From assembly GCA_001931905.2 (NCBI GenBank), contig MSJI02000734.1:55074-119073 (forward strand): DNA of 64,000 nt, written 5' to 3'. Under the pieces are notes generated by a model. That model saw only the letters and a list, made by a program, of their open reading frames with translations. It ran no database searches and was not told the origin of the DNA. Made by a program: the position numbers and the translations under genes. This document shows, one piece after another, positions 11,112 through 20,768 of this stretch. This DNA comes from Cladosporium sp. IMV 00045 (taxonomy: Eukaryota > Ascomycota > Dothideomycetes > Cladosporiales > Cladosporiaceae). Positions within the stretch are counted from its first letter, which is position 1; every line of letters starts with the position of its first letter.

Positions 11112-12707
11112 TCAAACCCGCCCACCTCCAACGTACGACTCATTATGCCGTCGGCCAAACGTCGACAGCACAAATCCGGAACCACTCTGCGATCCATCTC
11201 TTTCTCGTGACTCGCTAGAAACGCGAGTATAAGTTACACCCTTAGAAGGTTCCAGCAGTTCTGTAGAGAGCGTATCTTTCTTACCAGCGCACCCTGCGCA
11301 ATGCTCAGTAGTATCGTCTTTTCGACCCAGCCACCATGTCGCCACCCAGCAGAACAGCGTCCAGCAGGAGCTGATAAATACGATGTCCGCCAGCACGACC
11401 GCGAAGAGCAGATTGAATATGCTTTTCTCCTTGGGCACAGAGCAGAGATATTGCGATAATAGTGTCGTGTACTTTGGCGTGCGTAGAGGCTGTGTAAGAT
11501 TCTCGGTCTCAGGGTCCAAGTATGTCGGAATCGTGCCGAGGTTCGGTCGTGGTTTGCCATCCAGTGACAGCTTGTAGGCGTCCACTGCCAGAACACTGTT
11601 GTTTACAGACTGTAGGTACTGTAGCCCTTGCGCACTCGCGAGGGCGTTTGTCTCCTGGTTGTCTTCCGTGGGGTTGAAGTCAGAGAGAAGCAACGAATAG
11701 TACGATTTGCCGAATACGTCAACAGCAGCGCTAATATTGGGGAGTCCGTAATACTTGGTGGTGTCCGGATTCCACTCATCCCTCCAATCCTGCATAGTAT
11801 CTGGAGAAGGTATGAATGCAAGCCAGCCCTGATTGTCGGAGATAGAGAACCCGATTTTAAAGAACATGACGCTCTCGTAATCCGTTACAGACTCATTCCT
11901 GGTCAGAGTTATGGTTCCAGATCCCCAGGAAGCAGTCGAATCTTCAATGTTCTTGTCGCCCTTCACTGGTACAGACCAACCCATCGATTCACTGAGCTTG
12001 AGGTACCAGGATTGGGTGATCTGCGCACCAAGCCACCTTCCCGGATGCATAGAATCATTCGATGCTAGAAAGGTATTGGTGATCTCATTACGTCGTGAGA
12101 TTGGCGGGAGTCGAGATGTGAAGTTGACCATGAGCGGACCAAGCACGGTATCCATCGTGCACTCGACAGTGGAGCGCGCTTCGGTTGCAGCCCACGCCCA
12201 GAAGTTTCTCGGAAGCCTGGACTCGTCTGATCTGAGGAGGTCGATGACAATCGTTCGAACGTGGCAGTCCCTAATGGTGCTATTCTTGTAAGCAGCCGTC
12301 AGCGGAATGTTGTTCGCAACGCTGCCTGTCATTGAGTCGGCATTTGCGTTGACGTCCGTTGAGACGGCATCGCTGTCTTCTTTCTCGGCGTAGCGAAAGC
12401 GTTCGATCGTGTATCTGAATCCCTGGTTTGTCGTCATATAATCACCACCGATGACTAAAAGCGAAGCCTGGCAAGCGGTCTCCAGCTCATTGGCCCAGGC
12501 AAAGGGTCGCTTTTGAAACCATTTCAAAGAGCTCTCGGTGGTGTTTGGATCGGTGGTATAGATGGATTGAAGCTGGTAGCCATTCCCAGCCACTGCAACG
12601 AAAGTGAAGAAGGTCACCAGAATCGTACCACCTGCAAGGATGATCCACGTGAAGTGCGACGGAAAGCGTCGCGTCACAGGATAAGCAAACACTGATGTCG
12701 CTGCCAT
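11112..12707 (-). CDS. Orphan membrane protein with large N-glycosylated ectodomain
   Basis: Single exon, 531 aa; family not recognised. One transmembrane segment lies near residues 18-40 (FTWIILAGGTILV). A lumenal or extracellular region of about 380 residues follows, with many N-x-S/T sites (NTTES, NFTSR, NDSMH, NESVT, NNSVL, NLTQP). A second membrane segment lies near 428-460 (LLFAVVLADIVFIS), followed by a Ser/Arg-rich cytoplasmic tail with a CAGCAG Cys cluster. The layout is typical of lineage-restricted fungal surface or endomembrane proteins. No catalytic motif is visible. It lies tail to tail with the Zn2Cys6 gene, 125 bp apart. Confidence 0.75.
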   Translation of the reverse strand: MAATSVFAYPVTRRFPSHFTWIILAGGTILVTFFTFVAVAGNGYQLQSIYTTDPNTTESSLKWFQKRPFAWANELETACQASLLVIGGDYMTTNQGFRYTIERFRYAEKEDSDAVSTDVNANADSMTGSVANNIPLTAAYKNSTIRDCHVRTIVIDLLRSDESRLPRNFWAWAATEARSTVECTMDTVLGPLMVNFTSRLPPISRRNEITNTFLASNDSMHPGRWLGAQITQSWYLKLSESMGWSVPVKGDKNIEDSTASWGSGTITLTRNESVTDYESVMFFKIGFSISDNQGWLAFIPSPDTMQDWRDEWNPDTTKYYGLPNISAAVDVFGKSYYSLLLSDFNPTEDNQETNALASAQGLQYLQSVNNSVLAVDAYKLSLDGKPRPNLGTIPTYLDPETENLTQPLRTPKYTTLLSQYLCSVPKEKSIFNLLFAVVLADIVFISSCWTLFCWVATWWLGRKDDTTEHCAGCAGKKDTLSTELLEPSKGVTYTRVSSESRERDGSQSGSGFVLSTFGRRHNESYVGGGRV

Positions 12708-13518
12708 GCTGTGCCACGGGGAATGGCGTTTCGATCTAAACGTTGGACAAAAGACAAAACGCTGGTCAACAAGGGAAATTACTATGCGAGCATCGTGAGC
12801 AGAAAAGCAGGATTCAGGAGAGCAAACCTGTCGGCGTATATTACTCAGGCTGTAGGCGCCCGCTCACATTATTGGCCTCGCTTCTCATGCATGGAAGCGC
12901 GCGCTATAAATACTCCGTAGGAACATCAGACAGCCATGGTCAGACAAAGTGCCTTCTTGTCACAATGAATGAATCCGCATTTCCTCTGTCGCCGTGCCTC
13001 GTCCTTCCTCAGTAAGACGGACATTCGTATTGAATTAGTGGCGTTGGATAATGAAAGTGAAAAAGATGCCTCGAACAGGGGCACAAGTTCCTGTGGCTGG
13101 GTACGCGTAGATCGCGTACTTGCTGGCGTAATACATTCGAGAGAACAGAGAGCATACATGTGTTTGGAAGATGTAGCAGCTGATTCGTGAGCGACTAGGG
13201 CCGGATAATCGCGAAAGAAGTCCATGTTGCTAATGTGAGTAATAGAACTGACGAGAGACCGAAGATCCGGTTAGCGGTAAAACCTGCCTCTCCATTCGAT
13301 GGCGTCAACTTCACTTCGGCACTGCCCCACGCCTTCCCCACGTTCCATCTGGGCGGCGATAAGAGGTCATTATCGCCAATCGCCATCGTTCGGTCCGTAT
13401 GAAGTGTCTTGTGCGACTACTCTGCTAGACTATCCATCTCCAAACTTGTTGTTTCCATCTCCCAGTCCGTCGTTAAGGAATCGCTTCATTGAAATCTATC
13501 AGACAGCAGCGAACATCA
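12708..13518. other. Intergenic between divergent genes
   Basis: Shared upstream region of the membrane protein (minus) and the F-box gene (plus). A TATAAATA box is at about 12905-12912. No coding frame is supported. Confidence 0.4.
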
Positions 13519-15203
13519 ATGGCCACCCTCCTCGAATTTAGCCATGAGCTCCTCCACTGCGTATTCGCTGAGGTCTCACCAACAGATTTGTCATCGCTTA
13601 GCAGCACCTGCAGATACCTGCATAGCTATATCAGGGATAATAAGCTGTTGCACAAAGACATGTACGTTCGGCGATACGATCAACCCATATTCGATGCCGA
13701 TTGGGAGACGAGACTACATGGCCTTGTCAAACTAGAGAAATTACTGGATTCGAGTGACCGTCAGGTTAAAAGAGATGCTCTCGAATTCGCAGCTTCGCAC
13801 ATCAACTACTTGTTAGAAACATCATTGCCTGGTTCCGATGCCAGCCTCAACATCCAATTACTAGCAAAGCATTTCGCCGATATGGCTAATGTTGACGCGT
13901 TGCTATGTTCAAGCACATTGTTCGCCCGAGCTGGTGGCGAAGATCAGTTTCCAGCAACAGCAGAAGAGCTTCGACAGTCATCAGCAAGATTACACTGCGT
14001 GTACGGTGTGCCCATAGATGAGATCCCCTCACGCTCATCGTTCCACATATGGCGGCCGGATGTCCAACTTTCACCTTCTGCTTGTACAAGACTACAGACA
14101 AGACCCAGAGTGACACATACATACGCAAGAGCCAAAGTGTACGACCTGAGGCAATACACAGACGCTACACTCTGGGGCCCTTTCCGAGACGACGGTACGC
14201 AGCGCGTTGACTGGGAGAAGGTCGAGGCGATCATGATCGTTCTAGGGTTCAACTTGAGGAGATTCTCCGACAGGACAGACGGCCGCTTTCCATTCATTTG
14301 GAGCACGCCATTTGTGGCTGCAACACCAAACTCGTTCAAATCTCATCCCCTCGACGTTCCACCTCCGACTGAGAATCTCGACCTCGACGCAAAGCAGCTG
14401 AAGATTAGGGAACTCGCTCTGAGTCTCGATGCTCAAGACCCATACGGCGTCACTGGGACCTGGATGCGTGTTGTATGCTTCCTGGATTACAATGATTTAT
14501 ATGCTTTCAACTTTCCTCGAGGCCAAGCGACGCCGGCTGACGAGATACGACAACCTATAGATACAGAAGAGGGTTCGTTTACATTTTACTTCGGCACTAG
14601 CCCGAGGTTTATACTGACGAGATTGTATCTGTAGCTATCAGAATCATCCGCGTGAGCTGGCGCGTCACCAAAATCGAGCTTCCACATGCACACAGCGAAG
14701 ACGATGACGAACACGACGGTCTAGACTGGAGCAATTTCCAAGGCGAAAGACTTCCAATCGTTCATTTTGCAGGCACATCAAGAAGTCTCCACGCAAGCTG
14801 GGATCCTAACGCTAACAGCAAGATCCGAGGTAAGTCAGCGATGGACAACGACTATATATTGCTGCTGAAACTGATGCGGAACGAGGCACTGTCCGGCAAA
14901 CCCCCGAAGGGCAAATCCGATGGACGACGTTCTCAATCTTCCATGGCGAGGAGCGGTGGAGATCCGAAGGCGTTCAGATTGGTGGGCTACGGTCTGCTAG
15001 GGGTGTATTGGGAAATTGGTTTGATAAGTATGATTTTTCTGAGTAAGGTCCACTCGGAGCACGAACATTGCTGACCGTTCAACAGGGACTATGATATTCA
15101 CGGACCTGCTGGACCAACCGCTTTTTGGAAGGAGAGCGATCAGATGGAAGACCAGGATACAATTTTCACGTCTCCGGCTTTCATGAATGATGCTGGTAAC
15201 TGA
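13519..15203 (+). CDS. F-box protein with an unresolved 26-nt interruption
   Basis: Probable SCF ubiquitin-ligase substrate adaptor. The start is ATG 13519 (MATLLEFSHELLHCVF), and the F-box covers residues about 5-45, including SSLSSTCRYLHSYI. The conserved fungal C-terminal region is split by two ordinary introns (14830-14885 and 15028-15085), giving IRGTVRQTPEGQIRWTTFSI, FHGEERWRSEGVQIGG and HGPAGPTAFW in frame, with a TGA stop at 15201-15203. Between FILTRLYL and WRVTKIE the frame changes. Omitting 14631-14656 (26 nt, GTAGCT...GTGAG) restores a 514-aa protein, but 26 nt is below normal intron size. The alternative is an insertion or frameshift that inactivates the gene. The domain call is secure; the intactness is not. 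Confidence 0.75.
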
Positions 15204-15832
15204 CCATGCTGGAATATCATTTCGGCGCCGGCCCTAGCTCTCGGACAGGACGCCTTGTCTTGCTTTGACGTCGTTCAGAGTCTTATATTTGAGACCGACG
15301 CTTTGGATGGCGACGTCGTAATCTTGGTACTAGCTTAATTCATGCCAGTATGTCTCGCTCTGGTATCTCACTTCTCAACCAAATTTCCAAGTACTCGCCT
15401 TCGTGCTGCCATCGCAGCAGTTTTCTTTGGTCTGTCGCCGTCGCGATTGCATCTTCAGACAAGCCGCTTCAAGCAGTGTGTCTGTGTCTGGACCCCCATC
15501 TCGTCTCCACTCCTGTCGACTTTAATTTCAAACAAGTGCCTTGCCTTCCTCGGCCGAAGTTCCTGCTCGTCCCCTTCCGCTCAACCGTTGATGTCCATTG
15601 CAACCGTCGTCATTCTGGGGGAGTGTCGTCTGACAGCAAGTCCGTAGGCCGATAGGTTGAGCGAGAACACTTTCCCTGTCCCGGGAGACTGTCGCTCAGA
15701 AAAGATGCACCACAACTCCTTTCGACCGTAGATTTAACCGCTGCAAAATTGCTGGAAGATGGCGCTGGAACTTTCCCACGGTCTCCGCGACAGCCGAGTA
15801 AAGTTGTCGGATTCGACAGTCATCCAACTGGC
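15204..15832. other. Intergenic, convergent 3' flanks
   Basis: Lies between the F-box and POP5 stop codons. It holds two overlapping frames of about 100 codons from ATG 15342 and 15350, Ser/Cys-rich and without recognisable features. I do not support them as genes. Confidence 0.4.
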
Positions 15833-16465
15833 TCATCCATCGCTCTCCTCGCCCTCGCCACCAAAATCTTCGATCCCATCCAGCATAGCAAGATCTCCCT
15901 CACCATCGACAACCGTGTCCACAGCATTCACGGCTGCATTCGCCTCGCCACCCGTGGTCCGTTGCGCACGTCGAATCTGCAATCTGGCGCGTCGGATAGC
16001 TTCCTCCTCGGCCTTCCGCATCGTGCCGGAAACGCGAACAACTTGGATTACGCACGGCATTTCTGCTGATCTAAGCGGCAGCGCAGTTATGAATGATAGC
16101 GCTGCCCAGACCATGCGATAATGCGCGCGTGAGACTCGGATTATCGCTGTGCTTGTTGCTTGAGAGCAGTATTTGACTGGGAGATCGCGTTAGTCCTAAG
16201 CTCTCGGCGGAGAGAGTTACACTGGCTTACCAACGAGACTACCAGAGACCATTCCAGCGCCATAGTCGCCGAATAAATCCGCCACGCCTTCGCGTACAAG
16301 CCGAGAGAGTAGTTTGCCGTTGAACTGATCTGACCCAGGGCGTCGAAATTGGACCGTGTAGGGCAAATCGTCTTTTGAAGCTGCTGAGGATTGCTTCGCA
16401 TTTCGAGTTTCCTGCTCTGGGTATAGGACGTTCAGAAGCAGGTAGCGATACTTGATTCGCACCAT
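15833..16465 (-). CDS. POP5: RNase P/MRP subunit Pop5
   Basis: Protein subunit shared by RNase P (tRNA 5' maturation) and RNase MRP (pre-rRNA cleavage), acting in the nucleus and nucleolus. Two exons (16465-16231 and 16176-15833) around a 54-nt intron (GTAAGC...CCCAG) give 192 aa. The N-terminus MVRIKYRYLLLNVLYP is the family signature. Across the junction the frame reads VVKYCSQATSTAIIRVSR and then MVWAALSFIT and VVRVSGTMRKAEEEAIRRAR, the conserved Rpp14/Pop5 core. A Gly/Glu/Asp-rich tail follows. It is divergent from ESF1, another ribosome-biogenesis gene, with 333 bp between start codons. Confidence 0.93.
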
Positions 16466-16798
16466 CTTGGGCTGGTATTCGCGAACAGGGATCGGTTCTT
16501 TAGATTGACGACAAGATTGACGACAAGGCTATCTCAGTTCCAGAAAGTTGTTTGACAAGTGATGCGAGAGATTGCCCCCCTGCTCAAGCATCCTTCGACG
16601 AAGCTTACAAAAGACGAACTCCCATATCTTCACATGTTCGCCTTTTAGACTTCACGCTAGCGCAGCCAGGAGCGGGCCGGATAGCCGGCGCAGAAAAGCA
16701 AGCCGAACCGAGGAATTATTATTTTCTTGAAGTCCTACGATTTGAGGAACTTTTGTCTCTCAATACTTGTGAATATATTACACGTTCATAAACACGGC
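16466..16798. promoter_or_regulatory. Divergent promoter POP5 / ESF1
   Basis: The only 333 bp between the two start codons; both genes serve rRNA maturation. Tandem ATTGACGACAAG-like units occur near 16503-16530. A shared control is inferred from arrangement, not from a recognised site. Confidence 0.45.
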
Positions 16799-18919
16799 AT
16801 GGCGGACAAGAGGTTCGCGGCTCTCGCGTCCGATCCGCGCTATCGCCTGCCCAGCAAAAAGCAGTCGCAGACCGCTGTCGATCCTCGATTCAAACGACTC
16901 TTTACCGATCAAGGTTTCCAGAAAAAGGCGGCAGTCGACAGATATGGCAGGAAGTTGAAGCCCAACAGTGGAAAAAAAGATATCGAGAAACGATTCAGAC
17001 TTGAGGATGAGGATGAGGAGGACAACGAGCCGAAGAAGGGAAAGTCCAAGAAGCAGACGAGAGAGGTAGTCGGCAGCTCAGATGAGAGCGAGGAAGAAAG
17101 CGACGATGAGGAGGATCTGGCTGCACATGATCCTGCCAGACAAGGTGGCTTCGATGAGTCTTCTTCTGAAGAGGAGAGCACTTCCGAAGAGGAGGACAGC
17201 GCAGATGAAGATGAGTTGGCGGATGCGACGGCTGGAGGCGAGCAAACAGAGACTGTTCCCATGGGAGAAGTTTCGAAGAGAATCGCTGCGGTAAATCTTG
17301 ATTGGGACAACATTAGGGCTGCGGATATCATGGCTGTTGCGTCTAGCTTTGCACCCACCGCGGGCAGAGTAGAAAGCGTCACCATTTTCCCGAGTGAGTT
17401 TGGAAAGGAGAGAATGGAGCGTGAAGAGCTCGAGGGTCCGCCTAGGGAAATTTTTGCCAGTAGCAAGCGCAAAGACGAGACCGACGAGTCAGACAGCGAC
17501 GAGGACGAAGAAGAAAAGATCAAGAAGCGCCTGATCAAGGAACAGGCGGAAGAGGGCGAAGAGTTCGATGATGCGAAGCTGAGGCAATACCAGCTCGAGC
17601 GCCTGCGGTACTACTACGCTGTGATTGAATGCGATAGCGAGACGACCGCAAAAGCAGTCTACGACGATCTCGACAACCGCGAATACCTTACCACCTCCAA
17701 CTTTTTCGACCTGCGCTTTATCCCCGACGAAGTCTCCTTCGACGAGGACACACCCCGCGAGCAATGCACCAAGCTCCCCGACGGCTACAAGCCCAATGAC
17801 TTCCGCACCGAAGCTCTCACCCACTCCAAAGTTCGCCTGACCTGGGACGCCGACGACACGACCCGCAAAGAAGTGCAAAAGCGCGCTTTCTCCCGCGCCG
17901 AAATGGACGAAAACGACCTGCAAGCCTACATCGGCTCCGACTCCTCCGACAACGACAGCGTCTCATCCCGCAAATCCGTCAGCCTCGCCGACCGCAAAGC
18001 CAACAAGCGCGAAGCCGAGCGGCAGAAAATGCGCGCCGCCCTCGGCCTGTCCGAGGAAAGCTCCTCGCGCTCCAAGAAATCCAAGGACGAGCCCGTCGGC
18101 GACATGCAGATCACCTTCTCCTCCGGCCTGAACGCGAGCAAAGACTCCAAGGGCGTCTTCGAGAACGAACCGCAGGACGAAGAGAGCACGCGCCAGCGCT
18201 ACATCCGCAAGGAGAAAGAGCGCAAGCAGCGCCGCAAGGAGAAGAACAAGCCCTCCCGCGAGGCAGAGGAGGAGGAGCAAGACGACGGTCACAGGGGCGC
18301 GGAGCAAGGCGACGGTCCCGCCCCCGACGACGAAGACCCCTTCAACGACCCCTTCTTCAACGACCCCGCCGCCGCCGCAGCGCAGGAGAAGAACGCCCGC
18401 AAAGCCGACAAAGCAAAAAAGCGCGCCGAGCGCGAAGCCGAAGAAGCCGCTGCCGAAGGACGCCGCGCGGAGCTCGAATTGCTCATGGCGGACGACGAAG
18501 CGAACGGCTCCGGCGTGCGCCACTTCGACATGCGCGAGATCGAGAAAGCGGAGAAAGAGGCCCGACGCAAGGGCAAGGGCAAAGGCAAGAAGCGCGCGGC
18601 CAAGAAGGGCGAGGAAGCTGTCAAAGACGATTTCAAGGTCGAGGCGGAGGATCCGCGTTTCAAAGCCTTGTTTGACAGTCATGAGTACGCTATTGATCCG
18701 ACGAATCCGAGGTTCAAGAGTACGGAGGGGATGAAGAGTTTGCTGGAGGAGGGAAGGAAGAAGAGGAAGAGGGCGGGCGATGAGGGCGTTCCTGGTGAGG
18801 AGGAGGCGGGGATGAAGAAGAAGGGTAAGGCTGCGAAGGAGGCGAAGAAGGATGGCGAGGATGATGAGTTGAAGGGTTTGGTTGCTAGGTTGAAGAAGGG
18901 GAAGGGGAAGTCGAAGTAG
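16799..18919 (+). CDS. ESF1: Esf1-like pre-rRNA processing protein
   Basis: Nucleolar protein of the small-subunit processome needed for 18S rRNA maturation. Single exon, 706 aa from ATG 16799, ending TAG-TAG. Seen: an N-terminal DKRFAALASDPRYRLP segment and the repeated element VDPRFKRLFTD, long acidic Ser/Asp/Glu tracts, the conserved central part (AVNLDWDNIRAADIMAVASS, TIFPSEFGKERMEREEL, LRYYYAVIECDSETTAKAVY), a charged Lys/Arg/Glu region, and a C-terminal NUC153-type motif EDPRFKALFDSHEYAIDPTN. Codon composition is uneven: from about 17640 to 18560 codons end mostly in C, and from about 18690 the sequence is G/A-rich. Confidence 0.93.
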   Translation: MADKRFAALASDPRYRLPSKKQSQTAVDPRFKRLFTDQGFQKKAAVDRYGRKLKPNSGKKDIEKRFRLEDEDEEDNEPKKGKSKKQTREVVGSSDESEEESDDEEDLAAHDPARQGGFDESSSEEESTSEEEDSADEDELADATAGGEQTETVPMGEVSKRIAAVNLDWDNIRAADIMAVASSFAPTAGRVESVTIFPSEFGKERMEREELEGPPREIFASSKRKDETDESDSDEDEEEKIKKRLIKEQAEEGEEFDDAKLRQYQLERLRYYYAVIECDSETTAKAVYDDLDNREYLTTSNFFDLRFIPDEVSFDEDTPREQCTKLPDGYKPNDFRTEALTHSKVRLTWDADDTTRKEVQKRAFSRAEMDENDLQAYIGSDSSDNDSVSSRKSVSLADRKANKREAERQKMRAALGLSEESSSRSKKSKDEPVGDMQITFSSGLNASKDSKGVFENEPQDEESTRQRYIRKEKERKQRRKEKNKPSREAEEEEQDDGHRGAEQGDGPAPDDEDPFNDPFFNDPAAAAAQEKNARKADKAKKRAEREAEEAAAEGRRAELELLMADDEANGSGVRHFDMREIEKAEKEARRKGKGKGKKRAAKKGEEAVKDDFKVEAEDPRFKALFDSHEYAIDPTNPRFKSTEGMKSLLEEGRKKRKRAGDEGVPGEEEAGMKKKGKAAKEAKKDGEDDELKGLVARLKKGKGKSK

Positions 18920-19042
18920 TAGTGTGTGGCATCATGTAGAACGATTTCATGTACTATCTAGAGATGAGTATCCTCCATCTCCTCGACGTAGTGGGTGTTC
19001 CTTTCCTGATCCGAGCTTCCTGAATGCGATATAACGATACTA

Positions 19043-19966
19043 TCATTTCTGCGTTTTGCCCATGGCTCGCCTCTTCCTCTGAGATTCGTTCTTCGAATGT
19101 TGCCTACGGGCCTGCTTATCAAGGAACGATGCGCGTTCTAACAGAGAGGCTTCCTCTGCTGTGTTGCCAAGCAGGGCCTGTCCACGCGCTGCCATCCGAG
19201 CATGCTCAGCCTCCTCCATATACGAAAGCACAATGGCGCTTCTCCCCACTGGTGTCGCTGAGCTATACGCATCCTTTCTAGGTGCGAGTGAAATTGGTTC
19301 CGATGTGTTCTCGATGGGATAGTAATGCTTATTGGGGACAACAGGGCCCTGTCTCGGGCCAGGCAATGTTTGCAAAAACGATGGAAGAGTGGGTGGCCCC
19401 GGATGCTGTGCCTCGTGGGGTATTTGTGCAGGTTGTGGTTTAGCAAATGCGGATGCATTCAGTGGCGACGCCGTTTGTTGCGCAGCTGGTCGAGGTGAGG
19501 GCTTTGGACCTAGGAACCTGTTTGCGGGAGACTGTGGCGGCTGGCGCACGAAAGGCAAGTTTGGTGATGAGTGGTATTGATGGCTCATGGAAGTCGCTGT
19601 ATGAACTGCTTGGCGATATTGAGGCCCAGCGTCATATCGATGTTGGCTGACCGGGTACTGATGCTGTGCAGGTTGCTGTGGTGGAAGTCCTGAACCGGTA
19701 TTGCTGCGTTTCAATAATCCCAGATTCGGGTCTTTGGCGGCAGCTGAAAGGGCTATTGATAAAGAAGCTGTTGGACAAGATGATGCCGTCTGTCCCTCAC
19801 TGTAACCTTGTATGTAGCTGGAGGGGTTTCCGGAGACAAATGGCCTATGGCCATAGCCAGCATCAAAGCCAGTAATCCAGTCTCGGGGTGTTCCCACAAG
19901 ATCGATGTCAGTGTTTATGGCGATATCTCGTCGGTATTCATTCCAGAGTTGCGATTCGCAGCCGTG
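19043..19966 (-). CDS. Hypothetical Pro/Gln/Ser-rich protein, 5' end unresolved
   Basis: No family recognised. The open frame of about 307 residues is low-complexity (PPQQPAQHQY, SPRPAAQQTASP) with a more ordered C-terminal helix-like segment (EEAEHARMAARGQALLGNTA) and a basic end (KNESQRKRRAMGKTQK). It has no ATG near its start; the first internal ATG is at 19588. The same frame continues upstream through a TAG at 19969-19967 into an apparently coding stretch with a basic KSKKRR motif (possible nuclear signal) starting at ATG 20078, and from there through another TAG into the DPB3 frame. Whether this is a separate gene, a missed-intron gene or the far part of an interrupted DPB3 gene cannot be settled here. 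Confidence 0.5.
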   Translation of the reverse strand, partial: HGCESQLWNEYRRDIAINTDIDLVGTPRDWITGFDAGYGHRPFVSGNPSSYIQGYSEGQTASSCPTASLSIALSAAAKDPNLGLLKRSNTGSGLPPQQPAQHQYPVSQHRYDAGPQYRQAVHTATSMSHQYHSSPNLPFVRQPPQSPANRFLGPKPSPRPAAQQTASPLNASAFAKPQPAQIPHEAQHPGPPTLPSFLQTLPGPRQGPVVPNKHYYPIENTSEPISLAPRKDAYSSATPVGRSAIVLSYMEEAEHARMAARGQALLGNTAEEASLLERASFLDKQARRQHSKNESQRKRRAMGKTQK

Positions 19967-20116
19967 CTAAACCTGCGGTTGACGCTCAGCAAATGGCACA
20001 GCTGATGTGCGTCGCTTCTTGCTCTTGGTGCTCTGCTGATAAAGGACATGGTTGCCTTCATGCACACTTTGGTACATGTTCTCTTGCTCTGCGCGTGGGT
20101 CGGTGTCGGTGACTTT

Positions 20117-20768
20117 CTACGAGACCTCACCACCCAATTTGCCAATAGGCTCTTTGGCCCCTGATGGACCTTGCTCGTCCACATCCATGCTCTCCGGGTC
20201 ATGAGCTGCACCGTTGGTGGCTTGACCGTCGCCGCCCATGTGCGTATCAAGAGTCTTCTGGCTGTTCGCCATGCCGTTGGTCTTTGCTGCGGACTCCTTG
20301 GCTTGCTTTTGCTTGATTTGCTTGTAGGATTGGGTTTTTGGCACAACATCAGTCAGAAATTCGAGGTTCTCGACGCGGGCGACTGCATTCGCTGGGAGAT
20401 TGTCAGTGGGGAGCTTCAAGCGGTCGAGTAGAAGATTCACTCACCAACATCACGGTATTGGATATTCCTCCTTGGCTTGCGCTCTGACTTGACTACGTTG
20501 TGCGACTGCTCGACAAGATGTTGCAGGAACATCTCAGTAGCGACAGTGATCACGAATGCGGCGTTGTTGGAGCAGTTGTTAATGTCGTCGTCCTGGGAGA
20601 TGATCTTCTTGACACGGGCAACTAGTAATATGTCAGTGATGGTGTTCGCAATCTCGGTAATCCTCTGGTCGAGGAGAGTATTGTGCAAGGTATTCAGCAC
20701 ATACGAGGAAGTGAGACGGTGCCCGTGACCTCCTTCGAAGGAGCAATGGGAGTATTGTTGTACGGCAT
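20117..20768 (-). CDS. DPB3: Histone-fold subunit of DNA polymerase epsilon (Dpb3-like)
   Basis: Small histone-fold protein expected to pair with a Dpb4-type partner in the Pol-epsilon holoenzyme and/or CHRAC-like remodeler. Three exons (20768-20705, 20621-20445, 20391-20117; introns of 83 and 53 nt) give 171 aa. Seen: SLPLARVKKIISQDDDINNC, CSNNAAFVITVATEMFLQHL, NVVKSERKPRRNIQYRDV and ANAVARVENLEFLTDVVPKT, the full CBF/NF-Y-type histone fold, followed by a Lys/Gln-rich linker and an acidic tail (PESMDVDEQG). It stops at TAG 20119-20117, and the frame remains open after this stop, so a longer tail is possible. Divergent from CLR2. Confidence 0.88.

Noticed and set aside
1..16000. Secondary-metabolite gene cluster
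   Set aside because: There is a monooxygenase and a regulator but no PKS, NRPS, terpene synthase or transporter nearby.
15759..16121. 120-codon plus-strand frame opposite POP5
   Set aside because: Antisense shadow of the POP5 second exon, whose splice junction and conserved motifs are clear.
17963..18682. 239-codon minus-strand frame inside ESF1
   Set aside because: Mirror of the charged low-complexity ESF1 coding sequence (GC-rich, Val/Leu/Gly-only), not a gene.
4225..20119. Reassignment of TAG to a sense codon in this genome
   Set aside because: Clearly conserved genes such as URK1, ALG3, ESF1 and the RBR gene at 56045 end with TAG at the expected C-terminus, so TAG is a working stop codon.
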